Shown piece by piece: positions 5,746-6,379 of a stretch of 6,379 bases of DNA. Position numbers and translations under genes: made by a program. How positions within the stretch are numbered: the first letter of the stretch is position 1; each line of letters begins with the position of its first letter. Source of the DNA: Methanoregula sp. (GTDB taxonomy: Archaea > Halobacteriota > Methanomicrobia > Methanomicrobiales > Methanospirillaceae); assembly GCA_028711405.1 (NCBI GenBank), contig JAQTSH010000091.1:1-6379 (forward strand), in the 5' to 3' direction. The notes beneath the pieces were generated by a model, which did not search any database, was not told where the DNA came from, and saw nothing but the letters and a program-made list of their open reading frames with translations.

Positions 5746-5796
5746 CTTTGTGGATAGGCTCAGCTAGATTACCTGAAATACACTATCTGGGGTAAA

Positions 5797-6379
5797 ATGA
5801 CTTGCACGCTGTTGACTGAACGAGAGGGATACGAATTGTTGAAGGAATACCACATTCCTACCCCCCAATACTCCGTTGTCCGGACCCAAAAAGAGGCAGT
5901 TTCTGCCGCAGACACGATCGGCTATCCCGTTGTCATGAAGATCGTCTCGCCACAGATCGTTCACAAGAGCGATGCCGGGGGTGTCATCACCGGTATCGCC
6001 ACGCCAGAAGACGCAGCCCGGGCTTTTCTCGCCATTCAGGAGAATGTCGTACGCTTCAACCCGACAGCAGAGATTACCGGGATAATCGTCGAATCTCAGG
6101 TGAGATCCGGGCTTGAGATCTTCATCGGCGGCAAGACCGATCCCACGTTCGGCAAGGTACTGACCGTCGGCATGGGCGGGAAACTTGTCGAATTCTTAAA
6201 CGATGTATCGATCATCGTACTCCCTTCGAATGAACACGAGATCCGTTCCGTGATCGAGAGCCTGCATGGCTACCGGCTGGTTGCCGGGTACCGGGGCGAT
6301 CCTCCGCGAGACGCAGCGTTTCTGAGGTCGACGGTCATGACGATAGCAACGTTGTTTATCGAACAGCGCACGATCGTTG
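5797..6379 (+). CDS. ADP-forming acetyl/acyl-CoA synthetase, beta-type ATP-grasp subunit (partial, 3' end beyond window)
   Basis: The first 194 residues of an ATP-grasp_5 protein, the nucleotide-binding (beta) part of ADP-forming acyl-CoA synthetase. The complete enzyme converts acyl-CoA, ADP and phosphate to the acid, CoA and ATP, reversibly, in the cytoplasm. Characteristic segments are LTEREGYELLKEYHIPTPQY (6-25), GYPVVMKIVSPQIVHKSDAGG (42-62), IIVESQVRSGLEIFIGGKTD (95-114), FGKVLTVGMGGKLVEFL (117-133) and GYRLVAGYRGDPPRD (157-171). The protein begins directly with the beta domain, as in free-standing archaeal beta subunits of about 230 residues. So an alpha (CoA-binding) gene may follow outside the window, or a fusion may continue. 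GGGGT stands shortly before the ATG, and GC content returns to that of the operon. No frame disruption is visible up to the edge. Substrate (acetate versus aryl or branched acids) cannot be told. Confidence 0.92.
   Translation, partial: MTCTLLTEREGYELLKEYHIPTPQYSVVRTQKEAVSAADTIGYPVVMKIVSPQIVHKSDAGGVITGIATPEDAARAFLAIQENVVRFNPTAEITGIIVESQVRSGLEIFIGGKTDPTFGKVLTVGMGGKLVEFLNDVSIIVLPSNEHEIRSVIESLHGYRLVAGYRGDPPRDAAFLRSTVMTIATLFIEQRTIV

Overview
The window looks archaeal, most likely a methanogen of the order Methanomicrobiales. The evidence is the short HTH-plus-two-CBS regulator typical of Euryarchaeota, an ADP-forming acyl-CoA synthetase beta-type gene, GGTG/GGAGG ribosome binding sites matching an archaeal 16S 3' end, apparently leaderless promoters, and a GC-rich core with an AT-rich inserted gene. 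The order-level placement is inferred from gene style; no marker gene is present.

Layout. Positions 1-262 (minus) hold coding-like fragments in several frames, probably a decayed or frameshifted gene. Positions 320-874 (minus) encode an HTH/CBS-pair transcription regulator with a near-leaderless promoter and a perfect 12-bp tandem repeat just upstream. Positions 935-1557 have no confident gene, but hold a perfect 8-bp-arm inverted repeat, a possible 42-47 aa mini-ORF and two abutting GC-rich hairpins. Positions 1558-4705 (plus) form a tight four-gene operon: a stand-alone RLAN-type domain (RimK-like ATP-grasp N-terminal domain), a RimK-like ATP-grasp ligase, a YkgJ-type cysteine-cluster protein and a glutamate-cysteine-ligase-like (GCS2) amidoligase. 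Positions 4783-5745 (plus) are an AT-rich DUF4268 / PD-(D/E)XK nuclease-like gene, probably acquired. From 5797 to the right edge (plus) is the start of an ADP-forming acetyl/acyl-CoA synthetase beta-type subunit, cut by the window.

How the genes work together. The operon is the main interest. Two different ATP-dependent carboxylate-amine ligases, their RLAN companion and a metal-binding-type Cys-cluster protein are coupled by a 4-nt overlap and gaps of 14 and 3 nt. This suggests a small pathway that builds an amide-linked (perhaps glutamyl) metabolite or modifies a peptide or protein. Its product cannot be read from the sequence. The flanking regulator, nuclease-like gene and acyl-CoA synthetase have no evident functional link to it.
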